Assembly: GCF_004346195.1 (NCBI RefSeq)
Contig: NZ_SMAK01000011.1
Span: forward strand, 45,617 to 109,616
DNA from: Tepidamorphus gemmatus
GTDB taxonomy: Bacteria > Pseudomonadota > Alphaproteobacteria > Rhizobiales > Tepidamorphaceae
Direction: 5' to 3'
Length of the DNA stretch: 64,000 nt
The notes under the pieces are model-generated. The model was not told where the DNA came from. It made no database searches and saw nothing but the letters and a program-made list of their open reading frames with translations. This document shows positions 45,320-54,507 of the stretch, in pieces (positions within the stretch are counted from its first letter, which is position 1; every line of letters begins with the position of its first letter). The position numbers and the translations under genes are program-made.

Positions 45320-47518
45320 ATGCACCTGGGGAGGACAGTGCGCGCGGTGTTGCTCATCGTGCTGGCGGCGGCCTCGGTCTCCTGCCAGACGACGGAGGAT
45401 CTGTTGTCCGTGCGCGGTTCCGGGTCGCGATTCTTCGGCTCGGTGCTGAATGCCGACCTCGCGGCCCGCCAGCCGGCGCCCGAGCAGAACCAGGGGCTGC
45501 AGCGAATCGGTCCGGCCGATCCGCCGCCCAGCGAGGTCTATACCGGCAGCGGCTACGTCAACGGTCAGGGCGGGCCGTTCGTGCCGGCGGGATCGTCGGA
45601 GACGGCTGGGCGTGGCACCTACAGGCTCAATTTCGAGAACGCCGACCTGGGGGAGGTGGTCCGGGCGATCCTCGGCGACGCGCTCGGCCGCAATTTCGTG
45701 ATCGACACCGAGGTCAGCGGGCGCGTGACGCTCGTCTCGGCGCGGCCGGTGGCGCAGGAGGATCTGCTGCCGATTCTCGAAACGATCCTGCGCATGAACC
45801 AGGCCGCGCTGGTCGATACCGGTTCGATCTATCGGATCGTGTTCGACAGTGAGGTCGGTACGGTTCCATTGATCGACCGGAACGATACCCGGTCAGGTTA
45901 CGGGCTGACGGTGGTTCCGCTGCGGTATGTCTCCGCCCGGACGATGGTCGGACTGATCGAGGGCTTTGCGACGCGATCGGAATCGTTGCGCGTGGATACC
46001 TCGCGGAACCTGGTACTCATCGCGGGAACGGCGGCCGAGCGGCAGACGGCGGTGGAGACGATCAACAATTTCGACACCGACTGGATGGCTGACCAGTCGG
46101 TGGCGATCTACCCGGTGGGGCGCGTCCGGCCGGAGACGCTGGTTCCGGAGCTCGAGCGGATCTTCGAAACGCGGGAAGGGCAGCCGGGCGCCGATCTCAT
46201 CCAGTTCGTGCCGATGAGCCGCATGAAGGCAGTGCTGGTGGTCTCCAAGCGGCCCGATCTCATCCGGCAGGCAGGAATCTGGGTGAGCCGGCTCGACCGG
46301 CAGAGCCCCGAGACCGACGTTCAGGTGCATGTCTACCGGGTCAAGTACCGTGATGCGAAGATGCTGGTGCAAATCCTGAGCGGCATCTTCACCGGATCAA
46401 CGGCGACCGGCATCGACCAGCGGGGCGACCGACCGGGCGACCAGATCGATCCGCGCGCCAGCCTGTTCCAGACCAGCGTGCAGGGCGAGACCGGCGACAA
46501 CCTGAACCAGCAACCCGGGCTGAGCACCGATCAGCAGGATCCCGGACTGACATCCGGCAACACGTTCGACCTTACCGACACCGGCCGGCAACCCGGCGCC
46601 GGCGATATCTTGGCGGGACCGGCGACGGGCGGCAATGACCGTATCCGGTTCAGCGCCGACACCGCCAACAACTCGATCGTCGTCTATGCCGACGGCGAGA
46701 CGTACCGGAAGATCCTGGCGGCACTGCGCCAGATCGACGTGCCGCCGCTGCAGGTGGCGATCAACGTGGTGATCGCCGAGATCCGACTGAACGACCAGCT
46801 GCGCTATGGCGTGCAGTATTTCCTCAAGAGCGGCGATGACGGCTCCATCGGTCTGTTCAACACGATCGCCAACAACATCAGCCGCGAACTGCCCGGCTTC
46901 AATTTCGTGATCGGCAGCGAGCGCAGCCCAGACGTCATCATTTCGGCATTCGACGAGATCACCGACGTGCAGGTGTTGTCCTCGCCGTCGCTGGTGGTGC
47001 TGGAGAACCAGACGGCGACGTTGCAGGTGGGCGAGAACGTCCCGGTCACCACCCGCCAGTCGACGTCGAACATCGACCCCGATGCCCCGACCGTGAACGA
47101 GGTCGAGTATCGCGATACCGGAATCATCCTGAACGTGACGCCGCGCGTCGCCGACAACGGGGTGATCTCGATGACGATCCAGCAGGAGATCTCCAACATC
47201 GCGTCGGGCGGCCAGACGCTGACGCCGACCTTTGCCAAGCGCAGGATCTCCAGCGCGGTTTCGGTCGTCAGCAATCAGACGGTGCTGCTCGGCGGGCTGA
47301 TCAGCGAGCGCAGCGAGCGCAATGACACGGGCATCCCCGGCCTCCATCGCCTCGAGACGATCGGATCCCTGTTCGGTACCAAACGCAATCAGTCGGACCG
47401 CACCGAACTGATCGTCCTGATCCGGCCGGTCGTCATCCGCCAGGGCCAGGACGCCCAGCATGTCGCCGAGGAACTGAGGGCCAGGATGTGGGAAATGAAC
47501 ACGCGCGCCCGCGATTGA
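45320..47518 (+). CDS. gspD: GspD, T2SS outer-membrane secretin
   Basis: The multimeric outer-membrane exit channel. It has 732 residues from the chosen ATG (GAGG just upstream). A signal segment ends near Cys22 (AAASVSC), so lipid attachment is possible but the lipobox is non-canonical. The N0-N3 region includes YRLNFENADLGEVVRAILGD, and a Gln/Gly/Asp-rich insert lies at about 365-430. The secretin core has SSPSLVVLENQTATLQVGEN and EYRDTGIILNVTPRV. It is divergent from gspE and overlaps the peptidase gene. Confidence 0.95.
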   Translation: MHLGRTVRAVLLIVLAAASVSCQTTEDLLSVRGSGSRFFGSVLNADLAARQPAPEQNQGLQRIGPADPPPSEVYTGSGYVNGQGGPFVPAGSSETAGRGTYRLNFENADLGEVVRAILGDALGRNFVIDTEVSGRVTLVSARPVAQEDLLPILETILRMNQAALVDTGSIYRIVFDSEVGTVPLIDRNDTRSGYGLTVVPLRYVSARTMVGLIEGFATRSESLRVDTSRNLVLIAGTAAERQTAVETINNFDTDWMADQSVAIYPVGRVRPETLVPELERIFETREGQPGADLIQFVPMSRMKAVLVVSKRPDLIRQAGIWVSRLDRQSPETDVQVHVYRVKYRDAKMLVQILSGIFTGSTATGIDQRGDRPGDQIDPRASLFQTSVQGETGDNLNQQPGLSTDQQDPGLTSGNTFDLTDTGRQPGAGDILAGPATGGNDRIRFSADTANNSIVVYADGETYRKILAALRQIDVPPLQVAINVVIAEIRLNDQLRYGVQYFLKSGDDGSIGLFNTIANNISRELPGFNFVIGSERSPDVIISAFDEITDVQVLSSPSLVVLENQTATLQVGENVPVTTRQSTSNIDPDAPTVNEVEYRDTGIILNVTPRVADNGVISMTIQQEISNIASGGQTLTPTFAKRRISSAVSVVSNQTVLLGGLISERSERNDTGIPGLHRLETIGSLFGTKRNQSDRTELIVLIRPVVIRQGQDAQHVAEELRARMWEMNTRARD

Positions 47519-48111
47519 GCCTGCCGAGGAGACTCGCGCCATCCGCCCGCCGGCAGCTGGTCGGGGCTGCGGCGGGCGGGCTGGCGGGTGCGGTCGCCGC
47601 GCCGGCGCTGGGAGCCGACCCGGCCGGCACTCTCGCCGCGTCGATCCTGGGCGCGGCAATGTTCGCGATCGCGTTCGAGGACGCGCTGCGGCTGCGCGTG
47701 CCGGACCGATGGGTCGCACTCGCGGTCTTCGCCGGGCTGGCGTGGGCGGGCGTGGCGGGTGCGCACGAGGTGGCAGCGATGTTCGAGGCCGTTGCCGGGG
47801 CGCTGCTCGGCGGCGCCGTTTGCGCGGCGGCATTCCTGCTCCTGCGCGAGGGCTTCTACCGGTTGCGCGGCCTTGACGGGCTCGGCATGGGCGACGTCAA
47901 ACTCGCTGCGGCTGGCGGCGTCTGGCTGGGTTGGCACGGCTTCGCCGTCGCCGTGCTGGCGGCGGCCGCGGCGGGGATTGCGGTGGTCGGCCTGCGGGCG
48001 CTGCGGGCCGGCGGCTGGCGCCGGGAGCAGCGGCTGTCCTTCGGGGCGCTGCTGGCACCGGCGATCTGGTGCGCTTGGCTGTCGCAGCAGGGAGGATGGG
48101 CAGGTGCCTAG
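47488..48111 (+). CDS. gspO: Prepilin peptidase (A24), no methylase domain
   Basis: An inner-membrane aspartyl peptidase that removes the basic leaders of the Gsp pseudopilins. It has 207 residues with several membrane segments. The catalytic pair is D in FEDALRLRVPDRW and the GxGD-type LGMGDVKLAAAGG. The N-terminal cysteine-rich methyltransferase domain of full-length GspO/PilD is missing. The GTG start, preceded by GAGGGCCAGG, overlaps gspD by 31 nt; a TTG at 47515 is an alternative. Confidence 0.85.
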   Translation: MGNEHARPRLSLPRRLAPSARRQLVGAAAGGLAGAVAAPALGADPAGTLAASILGAAMFAIAFEDALRLRVPDRWVALAVFAGLAWAGVAGAHEVAAMFEAVAGALLGGAVCAAAFLLLREGFYRLRGLDGLGMGDVKLAAAGGVWLGWHGFAVAVLAAAAAGIAVVGLRALRAGGWRREQRLSFGALLAPAIWCAWLSQQGGWAGA

Positions 48112-48661
48112 CCGGTGGAACAGCAAGGTCTGGATCAGGTGCGGGAGCGGCCGGCTCGCCGCCGCGCTCGTTCTGGCCGGGACGCAGCTGGCGGCCGCAG
48201 CGATCGCGCTTGCCGACGGGGGTGTCGAGCGCGGCATTGCCGCCTACGAGCGGGGCGAACTGCGCGGCGCGGCGGCGATGTGGCTGCCGCTTGCCGAGCG
48301 TGGCGATCCGAAGGCGCAGACCGCTCTGGGCCTCGCCTACTACCACGGGCAGGGCGTGCCGCAGGACTTCGGTGCTGCAGCCGCCTGGTATCGCCGCGCG
48401 GCGGATCAGGGCTACCCCTATGCCCAGGGGTTGCTCGGCTATCTCTACTTCATCGGGCAGGGCGTCCATCAGGATTACGTCGAGGCACATTTCTGGCTGA
48501 ACCTGGCGGCTGCCGGTCTGCCGCCGGGCCCGGAGCGCGACCTGGTCATCGACCGCCGCGGCGTCGTCCAGACGATGCTGAGCCCGCGCGAACTGCACGA
48601 CGTGCAGGTTCGGGCGACGGTGTGGCGTCCGGTCCCGATCGTGCCGGAGACGGTGCAGTAG
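48104..48661 (+). CDS. Secreted Sel1-repeat protein
   Basis: A 185-residue protein with a signal peptide (about 1-38, ending ALADG), then two Sel1-like repeats: AQTALGLAYYHGQGVPQDFG and AQGLLGYLYFIGQGVHQDYV. The GTG start follows GGGAGGATGGGCAG and overlaps the peptidase gene by 8 nt. Sel1 repeats mediate protein contacts; a role in T2SS assembly or quality control is inferred from position only. Confidence 0.8.
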   Translation: MPSRWNSKVWIRCGSGRLAAALVLAGTQLAAAAIALADGGVERGIAAYERGELRGAAAMWLPLAERGDPKAQTALGLAYYHGQGVPQDFGAAAAWYRRAADQGYPYAQGLLGYLYFIGQGVHQDYVEAHFWLNLAAAGLPPGPERDLVIDRRGVVQTMLSPRELHDVQVRATVWRPVPIVPETVQ

Positions 48662-48865
48662 CCAAGCCCGCCTGCCGGGGAGCGCGAATGGCTTCGCGCC
48701 GCGATCCGCGCGTCACGGCCGGCGGCCCGATGCGGCCTCGAACGCGCGCCGATTCAATCGTTCGTCAGCCAGCTTAATGTATGGTAAGGTTTCCGTAGCG
48801 GCAGGCACCGACACAGTGCGTGATGTCGGCGGCCATTGCCTCGAAAATGATCGCAGGGGCGGACA

Positions 48866-51016
48866 ATGCAAGACCTCGAAGAGAGTGGAACGCGGTCGAT
48901 GCCGCTTGTCGCATCGATCTGGTGCCGGTTGACCGGAGCTGCAGCAGTTGCGGCCGTGACGGGCATGTTCCCTGCCGTCGCCGTCGGGCCGGCTTCGGCC
49001 GGCCTGGATACCCCAAGGGTTTTCGTGGAGAACCGGACCGGTGGTACCGTCGAGGCGACCGCCGAGGTGTTGTTGCGCAAGGCAGCGGAGCGCGGCCGCC
49101 TATCCGTGATCGTCCGGTTGAGTACCGATTTCGTGCCGGAAGGCGATCTTTCCGCGTTCCAGGCGGCAAATCAGCGCATCGCCATCGCCAATGCGCAGGC
49201 GCGTGTCCTGGAGGCAGTGCCCGGTGCGCAGAACGTCAAGCGCTACGAGACAGTGCCGATGCTGGCAATGTCGGTGACGGTCGCCGAGCTTCGCGCTTTG
49301 CTCGCCAACTCCGCCGTGTCCCGGATTACCGAAGATGTGGCGGTCGCACCCAGCCTCAGCGGCAGCGTTCCGCTGATCAGGGCGAACCGGCTGTGGGCAC
49401 AGGGGATAACCGGCAGGGGATGGGCGGTGGCCGTTCTCGACACCGGGGTTCAGCTCGACCATCCAGCCTTCAAGGGGAAGATCATTTCCGAAGCATGTTA
49501 TTCGACGACCGTATCGGGGCAATCGACATCGCTCTGTCCCCGGGGGGTGCAGAGCTCCACGAGGAAGGGTTCGGGTCGAAACTGCCCTGCTGATGTGGCG
49601 GGTTGCGACCATGGCACCCATGTCGCCGGCATCGCCGTCGGCTTTCCGGGCAACCCCTACAAGGGCGTTGCCCGCGGTGGCAACCTGATCCCGATCCAGG
49701 TGTTCAGTCGCTTCGACAACGACAGCGACTGCGGTGGCAGCGCGCCCTGCGTGCTCAGCTACACCAGCGACCAGCTCAGCGCGCTCGAGCGCGTGTTCGT
49801 GTTGCAGCGCACGCGCAAGATTGCGTCGGTCAACATGAGCCTCGGCGGCGGCGCGTATTCCTCCAGCTGCGACACAAGCGACCTCAAGCCAGCCATCGAC
49901 AATCTGAGGTCGCGCAAGGTGGCTGTCGTGATCGCCAGCGGCAACAACGGCAACAACGGCTACATCAGTTCACCGTCGTGCATTTCCTCGGCGATTGCCG
50001 TCGGCAGCACGACGAAGTCCGACGAGGTGTCGAGCTTCTCGAATCATTCCGGACTGATCGCATTGATGGCGCCCGGCAGCGATATCCGTGCGCCGATCCT
50101 CCGCAGCAGGTACGGGGAGAAGAGCGGCACGTCGATGGCGACGCCGCATGTGGCGGGTGCGTGGGCGCTGCTCAAGCAGTCGAAGCCGACCGCGACCGTC
50201 TCGGAGATCCTCCGCGCGCTCGCCTGCACGGGCAAGGACGTGAAGCGTGACAACATCACCAAGCCGCGTATCGACGTGCTTGCCGCCAACAAGGTTCTGA
50301 AGCGCCCGAGGAACCAGCAGAGCTGGAACTTCGGTACGCAGGCCCAGGTCGACGACTGGGAGCATGAACTGGGTCGGTGGGTGCTCCGGTCCGGGACGAT
50401 GTCCGTCAATGGCAGCGGCCCGACCATCTGGCTCGCCGCCACCAGTCCGTTCTGCTCGAGCAGCCTGTCGGTGACGTCAAGGGTCCGCCGGATCGACGAC
50501 GACTCGTCCTTCAACTGGAACAGCGGCCTGTTCCTGTTCTCCAAGATCGACGCGGAGACGAACATGTCCGGCATGTGGTTCGCCTACAACAAGAGCGGCG
50601 GCGGTCAGGCAGTGATCTGGCGGGTGATCGGTCTCAACGGACGTGACAACACCGGTGGCAACAATTCGCTGCTTTGTGTGAGGGACGGCATCAATGTCAG
50701 GGTTGGTGGATTCAACAACCTGAAGGTCGTCAGTCGCAACGGAACGCACCAGTTCTCGATCAACGGCACAGTCGTCTGCAGCGCGACCGACCGGACATTC
50801 GAGACCGGCAACGTCGCCATGGTGATGGCCAACCCGGGGAGCAGCCGCGAGCACCGCTACGACGTCGACAGCGTGTCGGTCCAGCAGCTGTCGACCTCGG
50901 AGGGCTTGCCGGAGACGGCGCCGGACGTCGCGGCGACGAAGCCGCTCGTGATACCTGCGGGAATGTCGCCCCAAGGGACTTCCGGCAAGGCCAAGATTCA
51001 ATCCGCGGCACGCTGA
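48866..51016 (+). CDS. Secreted subtilisin-like serine protease with C-terminal beta domain
   Basis: A 716-residue S8 peptidase. A signal region runs to about residue 45 (ends GPASAG), then an I9-like prodomain (VIVRLSTDFVPEGDL, VKRYETVPMLAMSVTVAEL). The catalytic domain has D192 (VLDTGVQLDHP), H249 (DHGTHVAGIAVG), oxyanion N360 (ASGNNG) and S423 (GTSMATPHVAG). Paired cysteines suggest extracellular disulfides. The last 230 residues form a concanavalin-like beta domain (FNWNSGLFLFSKIDAET, VSRNGTHQFSINGTVV), probably substrate binding. It is adjacent to the T2SS genes and is a plausible substrate of that system. Confidence 0.9.
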   Translation: MQDLEESGTRSMPLVASIWCRLTGAAAVAAVTGMFPAVAVGPASAGLDTPRVFVENRTGGTVEATAEVLLRKAAERGRLSVIVRLSTDFVPEGDLSAFQAANQRIAIANAQARVLEAVPGAQNVKRYETVPMLAMSVTVAELRALLANSAVSRITEDVAVAPSLSGSVPLIRANRLWAQGITGRGWAVAVLDTGVQLDHPAFKGKIISEACYSTTVSGQSTSLCPRGVQSSTRKGSGRNCPADVAGCDHGTHVAGIAVGFPGNPYKGVARGGNLIPIQVFSRFDNDSDCGGSAPCVLSYTSDQLSALERVFVLQRTRKIASVNMSLGGGAYSSSCDTSDLKPAIDNLRSRKVAVVIASGNNGNNGYISSPSCISSAIAVGSTTKSDEVSSFSNHSGLIALMAPGSDIRAPILRSRYGEKSGTSMATPHVAGAWALLKQSKPTATVSEILRALACTGKDVKRDNITKPRIDVLAANKVLKRPRNQQSWNFGTQAQVDDWEHELGRWVLRSGTMSVNGSGPTIWLAATSPFCSSSLSVTSRVRRIDDDSSFNWNSGLFLFSKIDAETNMSGMWFAYNKSGGGQAVIWRVIGLNGRDNTGGNNSLLCVRDGINVRVGGFNNLKVVSRNGTHQFSINGTVVCSATDRTFETGNVAMVMANPGSSREHRYDVDSVSVQQLSTSEGLPETAPDVAATKPLVIPAGMSPQGTSGKAKIQSAAR

Positions 51017-51248
51017 TCCACCTGGGAGTCACCTGGCCTTCGACTGTTCCAGGCGGCGACCGATGCATGCGGGCGCCGCTTGCAATCTTGGTGACCGAGC
51101 CGCCCGGGCGCACCCCGGCTCACGACGAGCCAGTTTCCGCTAGGTAGGTTCGGCTTGAATTGCTAACGTGGCAGTGCCAGTGGACGACCGTCGTAGTCTT
51201 GCTGGGGCTTCCAATCACTGGCTGGGGACCATTGTGAAAGGTGACTGC

Positions 51249-52706
51249 ATGCCCTGGATCAAAATTGCGCTGGCAGGGCGCCGCTGTCCCGCGTCAAGCG
51301 TGCGTCTGGCGGTTCTCGGAATTGCGGGGCTTGTGATGGCGGCCACGGCCGCGAGCGCCCAGACAATGTCGAACACCCCGGTCGTGCAGCTGGCGGACGG
51401 CAGCGGCGGAACCGTCCGGGCGTCGGCCAATGCGCTGATCGCCCGGGCTGAGGCAGAGGGCCGGATCCCGGTCGTCGTCGAACTGCGGCTGGGCGAGGGG
51501 CAGGAGCTCGGTGCCAATGCCGATCCGAGCCAGCTCGCCGCCCAGCGCGCCGCCATTGCCAGTCTTCAGCGCCGCGTGGTCGCCAATGTCCCGGGCGCTC
51601 GATCGGTCAAGCGCTATGCGAATGTCCCCTATGTGGCGATGTCGGTCGGTACAGCCGGGGTGCGCGCGTTGCTCGGCAATGATGCGGTCGCAGCAATCGA
51701 CGAGGATGTCAGGGTCGAGCCGATGCTCGACGAGAGCGTTCCCCTCATCCGTGCCGACGTGGTCGCGCGTCGCAGGGGCGTCAACGGCGGCAGGGGATGG
51801 GCCGTCGTCGTGATCGACACCGGTGTCCAGCTGACGCACCCGGCCCTGCGCGGGCGCATCGTGTCCGAGGCCTGCTTCTCCACCAATGACCGCAGCGCCG
51901 GCGCCACCTCGCTGTGCCCCAATAAGGTGCCCCAGTCCTTCGCCAAGGGGTCCGGCAAGAATTGTCCGGCGAGGCTCGACGGGTGCTTCCATGGTACGCA
52001 TGTCGCCGGGATCGCGCTGGGCAATCCGGCCAACAGCTTCAAGGGCGTTGCTCCGAATGCGGACCTGATTTCCATGCAGGTGTTCAGCCGGTTCACGCCG
52101 GATGCTTGCCGAGCCTCGACGCCCTGCATCAGCGCCTTCTACAGCGACATCATCGGTGCTCTCGACCGGTCGCTCACATTGACCAGCAGCCACAAGATCG
52201 CGTCCGTCAACATGAGCCTGGGCGGAGGCGCCTATACCAAGGCTTGCAACAACGACAATGCCTCGCTGAGTGCAATCACCAGGCTGATCCGCCAGCTTGC
52301 CGGCAAGGGCGTTGCGGTCGTCATCGCCTCGGGCAACAACGGCTCCAGCAGCTTCATCGCGGCACCAGGCTGCATTTCGGATGCCGTCACGGTCGGCAGC
52401 ACAACGAAATCGGATCAGATCTCGTCGTTCTCCAATCACAACAGGCTCGTCGACCTGATGGCCCCCGGGAGCGACATCACCTCGGCCGTTCTCGGCAGCA
52501 GGTACGGGTCGGCGAGCGGGACCTCGATGGCAACACCCCATGTCGCCGGTGCCTGGGTTCTGATGAAGAAGATCCGGCCCAACGCGACGGTCGCCGACAT
52601 CCAGAAGGCATTCCAATGCACGGGCAAGCGTGTCGCGCGGGCCGGGATCGCCAAACGGCGCATCGACGTGGAGGCGGCCGCCAACGCTCTCGTCAACGGG
52701 TGCTGA
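51249..52706 (+). CDS. Second secreted subtilisin-like protease (tandem paralogue)
   Basis: A 485-residue S8 peptidase, paralogous to the preceding gene over pro- and catalytic domains. The signal peptide (about 1-38) ends ATAASAQ. The prodomain contains VKRYANVPYVAMSVGTAGV. The triad is D190 (VIDTGVQLTHP), H248 (FHGTHVAGIALG) and S426 (GTSMATPHVAG). The C-terminal beta domain of its neighbour is absent. AAAGGTG precedes the ATG; a GTG 27 codons upstream is rejected. The intergenic 232 bp contains no obvious terminator, so separate promoters are uncertain. Confidence 0.92.
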   Translation: MPWIKIALAGRRCPASSVRLAVLGIAGLVMAATAASAQTMSNTPVVQLADGSGGTVRASANALIARAEAEGRIPVVVELRLGEGQELGANADPSQLAAQRAAIASLQRRVVANVPGARSVKRYANVPYVAMSVGTAGVRALLGNDAVAAIDEDVRVEPMLDESVPLIRADVVARRRGVNGGRGWAVVVIDTGVQLTHPALRGRIVSEACFSTNDRSAGATSLCPNKVPQSFAKGSGKNCPARLDGCFHGTHVAGIALGNPANSFKGVAPNADLISMQVFSRFTPDACRASTPCISAFYSDIIGALDRSLTLTSSHKIASVNMSLGGGAYTKACNNDNASLSAITRLIRQLAGKGVAVVIASGNNGSSSFIAAPGCISDAVTVGSTTKSDQISSFSNHNRLVDLMAPGSDITSAVLGSRYGSASGTSMATPHVAGAWVLMKKIRPNATVADIQKAFQCTGKRVARAGIAKRRIDVEAAANALVNGC

Positions 52707-52910
52707 CGCGGCCCTCGATCTTGGTCCCGGGCCGCACGCCCCGGCATCTACCCTCCTCCTGCGTCTGCCGGGAAATCCGTCGCGCCCACTCGACGCCCAT
52801 AGGCCCCTGTCGCGACACACTCGGGGAATAGCCACATCGCAATGGCGTATGTATACGTAGTCCGCGGTGGCCGGACGACGCTGGTCGCAATATCGCAGAG
52901 GGAGGTGGAG

Positions 52911-53663
52911 TTGAAGCTGCTGGACGGCAGGACGGCGGTGATTTCCGGCGCGGCAAGCCCGCGCGGGATAGGATTGGCGACGGCGCGGCTGTTTGCCCGC
53001 CACGGCGCGCGGGTGGCGATCCTCGACCTCGACGAGACGGCTGCGCGTGCGGCGGCGGCGGGGATCGGCGAGGCGCATCTGGGCATTGGCTGCGACGTCA
53101 CCGACCAGGCTGCCTGCGACCGTGCCGCGGGCGCGGTGCTGGCGGCGTTCGGCAAGATCGACATCCTCATCAACAATGCCGGCATAACCCAGCCCCTCAA
53201 GTTCGGCGAGATCGGCCCGGACGACTGGCAGCGGGTGATCGACGTGAACCTCAAGGGCATCTTCTGCCTGAGCCGGTCGATCGTGCCGCACATGCGCAAG
53301 CGGCGGTCGGGGGCGATCGCCTGCATGTCGTCGGTGTCGGCGCAGCGCGGCGGCGGCGTCTTCGGCGGACCGCACTATACGGCAGCGAAGGCGGGCGTGC
53401 TGGGGCTGGCCAAGGCCATGGCGCGCGAACTGGGGCCTGACGGGATTCGCGTCAACTGCGTCACGCCGGGTCTGATCGACACTGACATCACCCAGGGCAA
53501 GCTCTCCGACGAGATGAAGCAGAAGATCATTGAAGGAATCCCGCTGGGACGGCTCGGATCGGCCGAGGACGTGGCGGGCATCTACCTGTTCCTCGCCTCC
53601 GACCTGTCGGCCTATGTCACCGGAGCGGTGATCGACGTCAATGGCGGCATGCTGATCCACTGA
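52911..53663 (+). CDS. Short-chain dehydrogenase/reductase
   Basis: A 250-residue classical SDR. NAD(P) binding is TAVISGAASPRGIGLATARL, with NNAG in ILINNAGITQPL. Catalytic S/Y/K lie in MSSVSAQRGG and HYTAAKAGVLG, and the PG motif in VTPGLIDTDI. The TTG start is chosen because GAGGGAGG sits 6 nt upstream; GTG at 52905 and an ATG at 52843 are alternatives. It is 7 bp upstream of the transketolase N-terminal gene, so it probably interconverts a polyol and keto-sugar used by that enzyme. Confidence 0.88.
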   Translation: MKLLDGRTAVISGAASPRGIGLATARLFARHGARVAILDLDETAARAAAAGIGEAHLGIGCDVTDQAACDRAAGAVLAAFGKIDILINNAGITQPLKFGEIGPDDWQRVIDVNLKGIFCLSRSIVPHMRKRRSGAIACMSSVSAQRGGGVFGGPHYTAAKAGVLGLAKAMARELGPDGIRVNCVTPGLIDTDITQGKLSDEMKQKIIEGIPLGRLGSAEDVAGIYLFLASDLSAYVTGAVIDVNGGMLIH

Positions 53664-53670
53664 GGGCGCG

Positions 53671-54507
53671 ATGGCCAACAGATCCAATGTCAGCCTCGCC
53701 GATCGGGCCTACAATATCCGCCGCAACGCGCTGCGCATGGGGCAGGTCCAGGGGCAGGGCTACATTGCCCAGGCGCTCGGCATCGCCGATGTGCTGGCGG
53801 TCTCCTACTTCCATGCGCTGACCTATCGTCCGGACGATCCGGAATGGGAGGGACGCGACCGTTTCCTGCTGTCGATCGGCCACTACGCCATCGCGCTCTA
53901 CGCGGCGCTGGTCGAGGCGGGGATCCTGCCGGAGGACGAGATCGACACCTACGGCACCGACGACAGCCGTCTGCCGATGTCGGGCATGGCCGCCTACACC
54001 CCCGGCATGGAAATCACCGGGGGATCGCTCGGTCACGGACTGCCGATCGCGATCGGCATGGCGCTCGGCCTGCGGCGCAAGGCGTCCGGCGCATTCGTCT
54101 ACAATCTCCTGTCCGATGGCGAACTCGGCGAGGGGTCGACCTGGGAGGCGGCGATGGCGGCGAGCCGGTTCGGCCTGTCCAACCTCATCGCAATCGTCGA
54201 TGTCAACGACATGCAGGCGGACGGGCCGGCCACGAAGGTCTCGGGCTTCGAGCCGCTCGAGGACAAGTGGCGGGCATTCGGCTGGCAGTGCTGGCGTGTC
54301 AACGGCAACGACATCGACGCGCTGGTCGCGGCCTTCGATGCAGCACGGGGCAGCAGGGCGGCGCAGCCGCGCGTGGTGATCTGCGACACCAGGATGGCAA
54401 AGGGCGTGCCATTCCTGGAAGCGCGTGAGCGCAACCATTTCCTCAGGGTCGAGCCTGAGGAATGGGAGCTGGCGCTGCAGGCGCTGGACGCGGGGAGGGG
54501 GGCATGA
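53671..54507 (+). CDS. Transketolase N-terminal subunit
   Basis: The TPP-binding half of a split transketolase, 278 residues. Motifs: IRRNALRMGQVQGQGYIAQ, GSLGHGLPIAIGMALG, and the TPP signature LLSDGELGEGSTWEAAMAAS to VDVNDMQADG. It overlaps the C-terminal subunit gene (ATGA). With the SDR upstream this resembles sugar or polyol catabolic cassettes in alphaproteobacteria. The substrate is not evident. Confidence 0.9.
   Translation: MANRSNVSLADRAYNIRRNALRMGQVQGQGYIAQALGIADVLAVSYFHALTYRPDDPEWEGRDRFLLSIGHYAIALYAALVEAGILPEDEIDTYGTDDSRLPMSGMAAYTPGMEITGGSLGHGLPIAIGMALGLRRKASGAFVYNLLSDGELGEGSTWEAAMAASRFGLSNLIAIVDVNDMQADGPATKVSGFEPLEDKWRAFGWQCWRVNGNDIDALVAAFDAARGSRAAQPRVVICDTRMAKGVPFLEARERNHFLRVEPEEWELALQALDAGRGA

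Noticed and set aside
51294..53687. 797-codon open frame antisense to the second protease and SDR
   Set aside because: It covers two confident genes on the opposite strand and has a low-complexity, His/Arg/Gly-rich composition typical of GC shadow frames.
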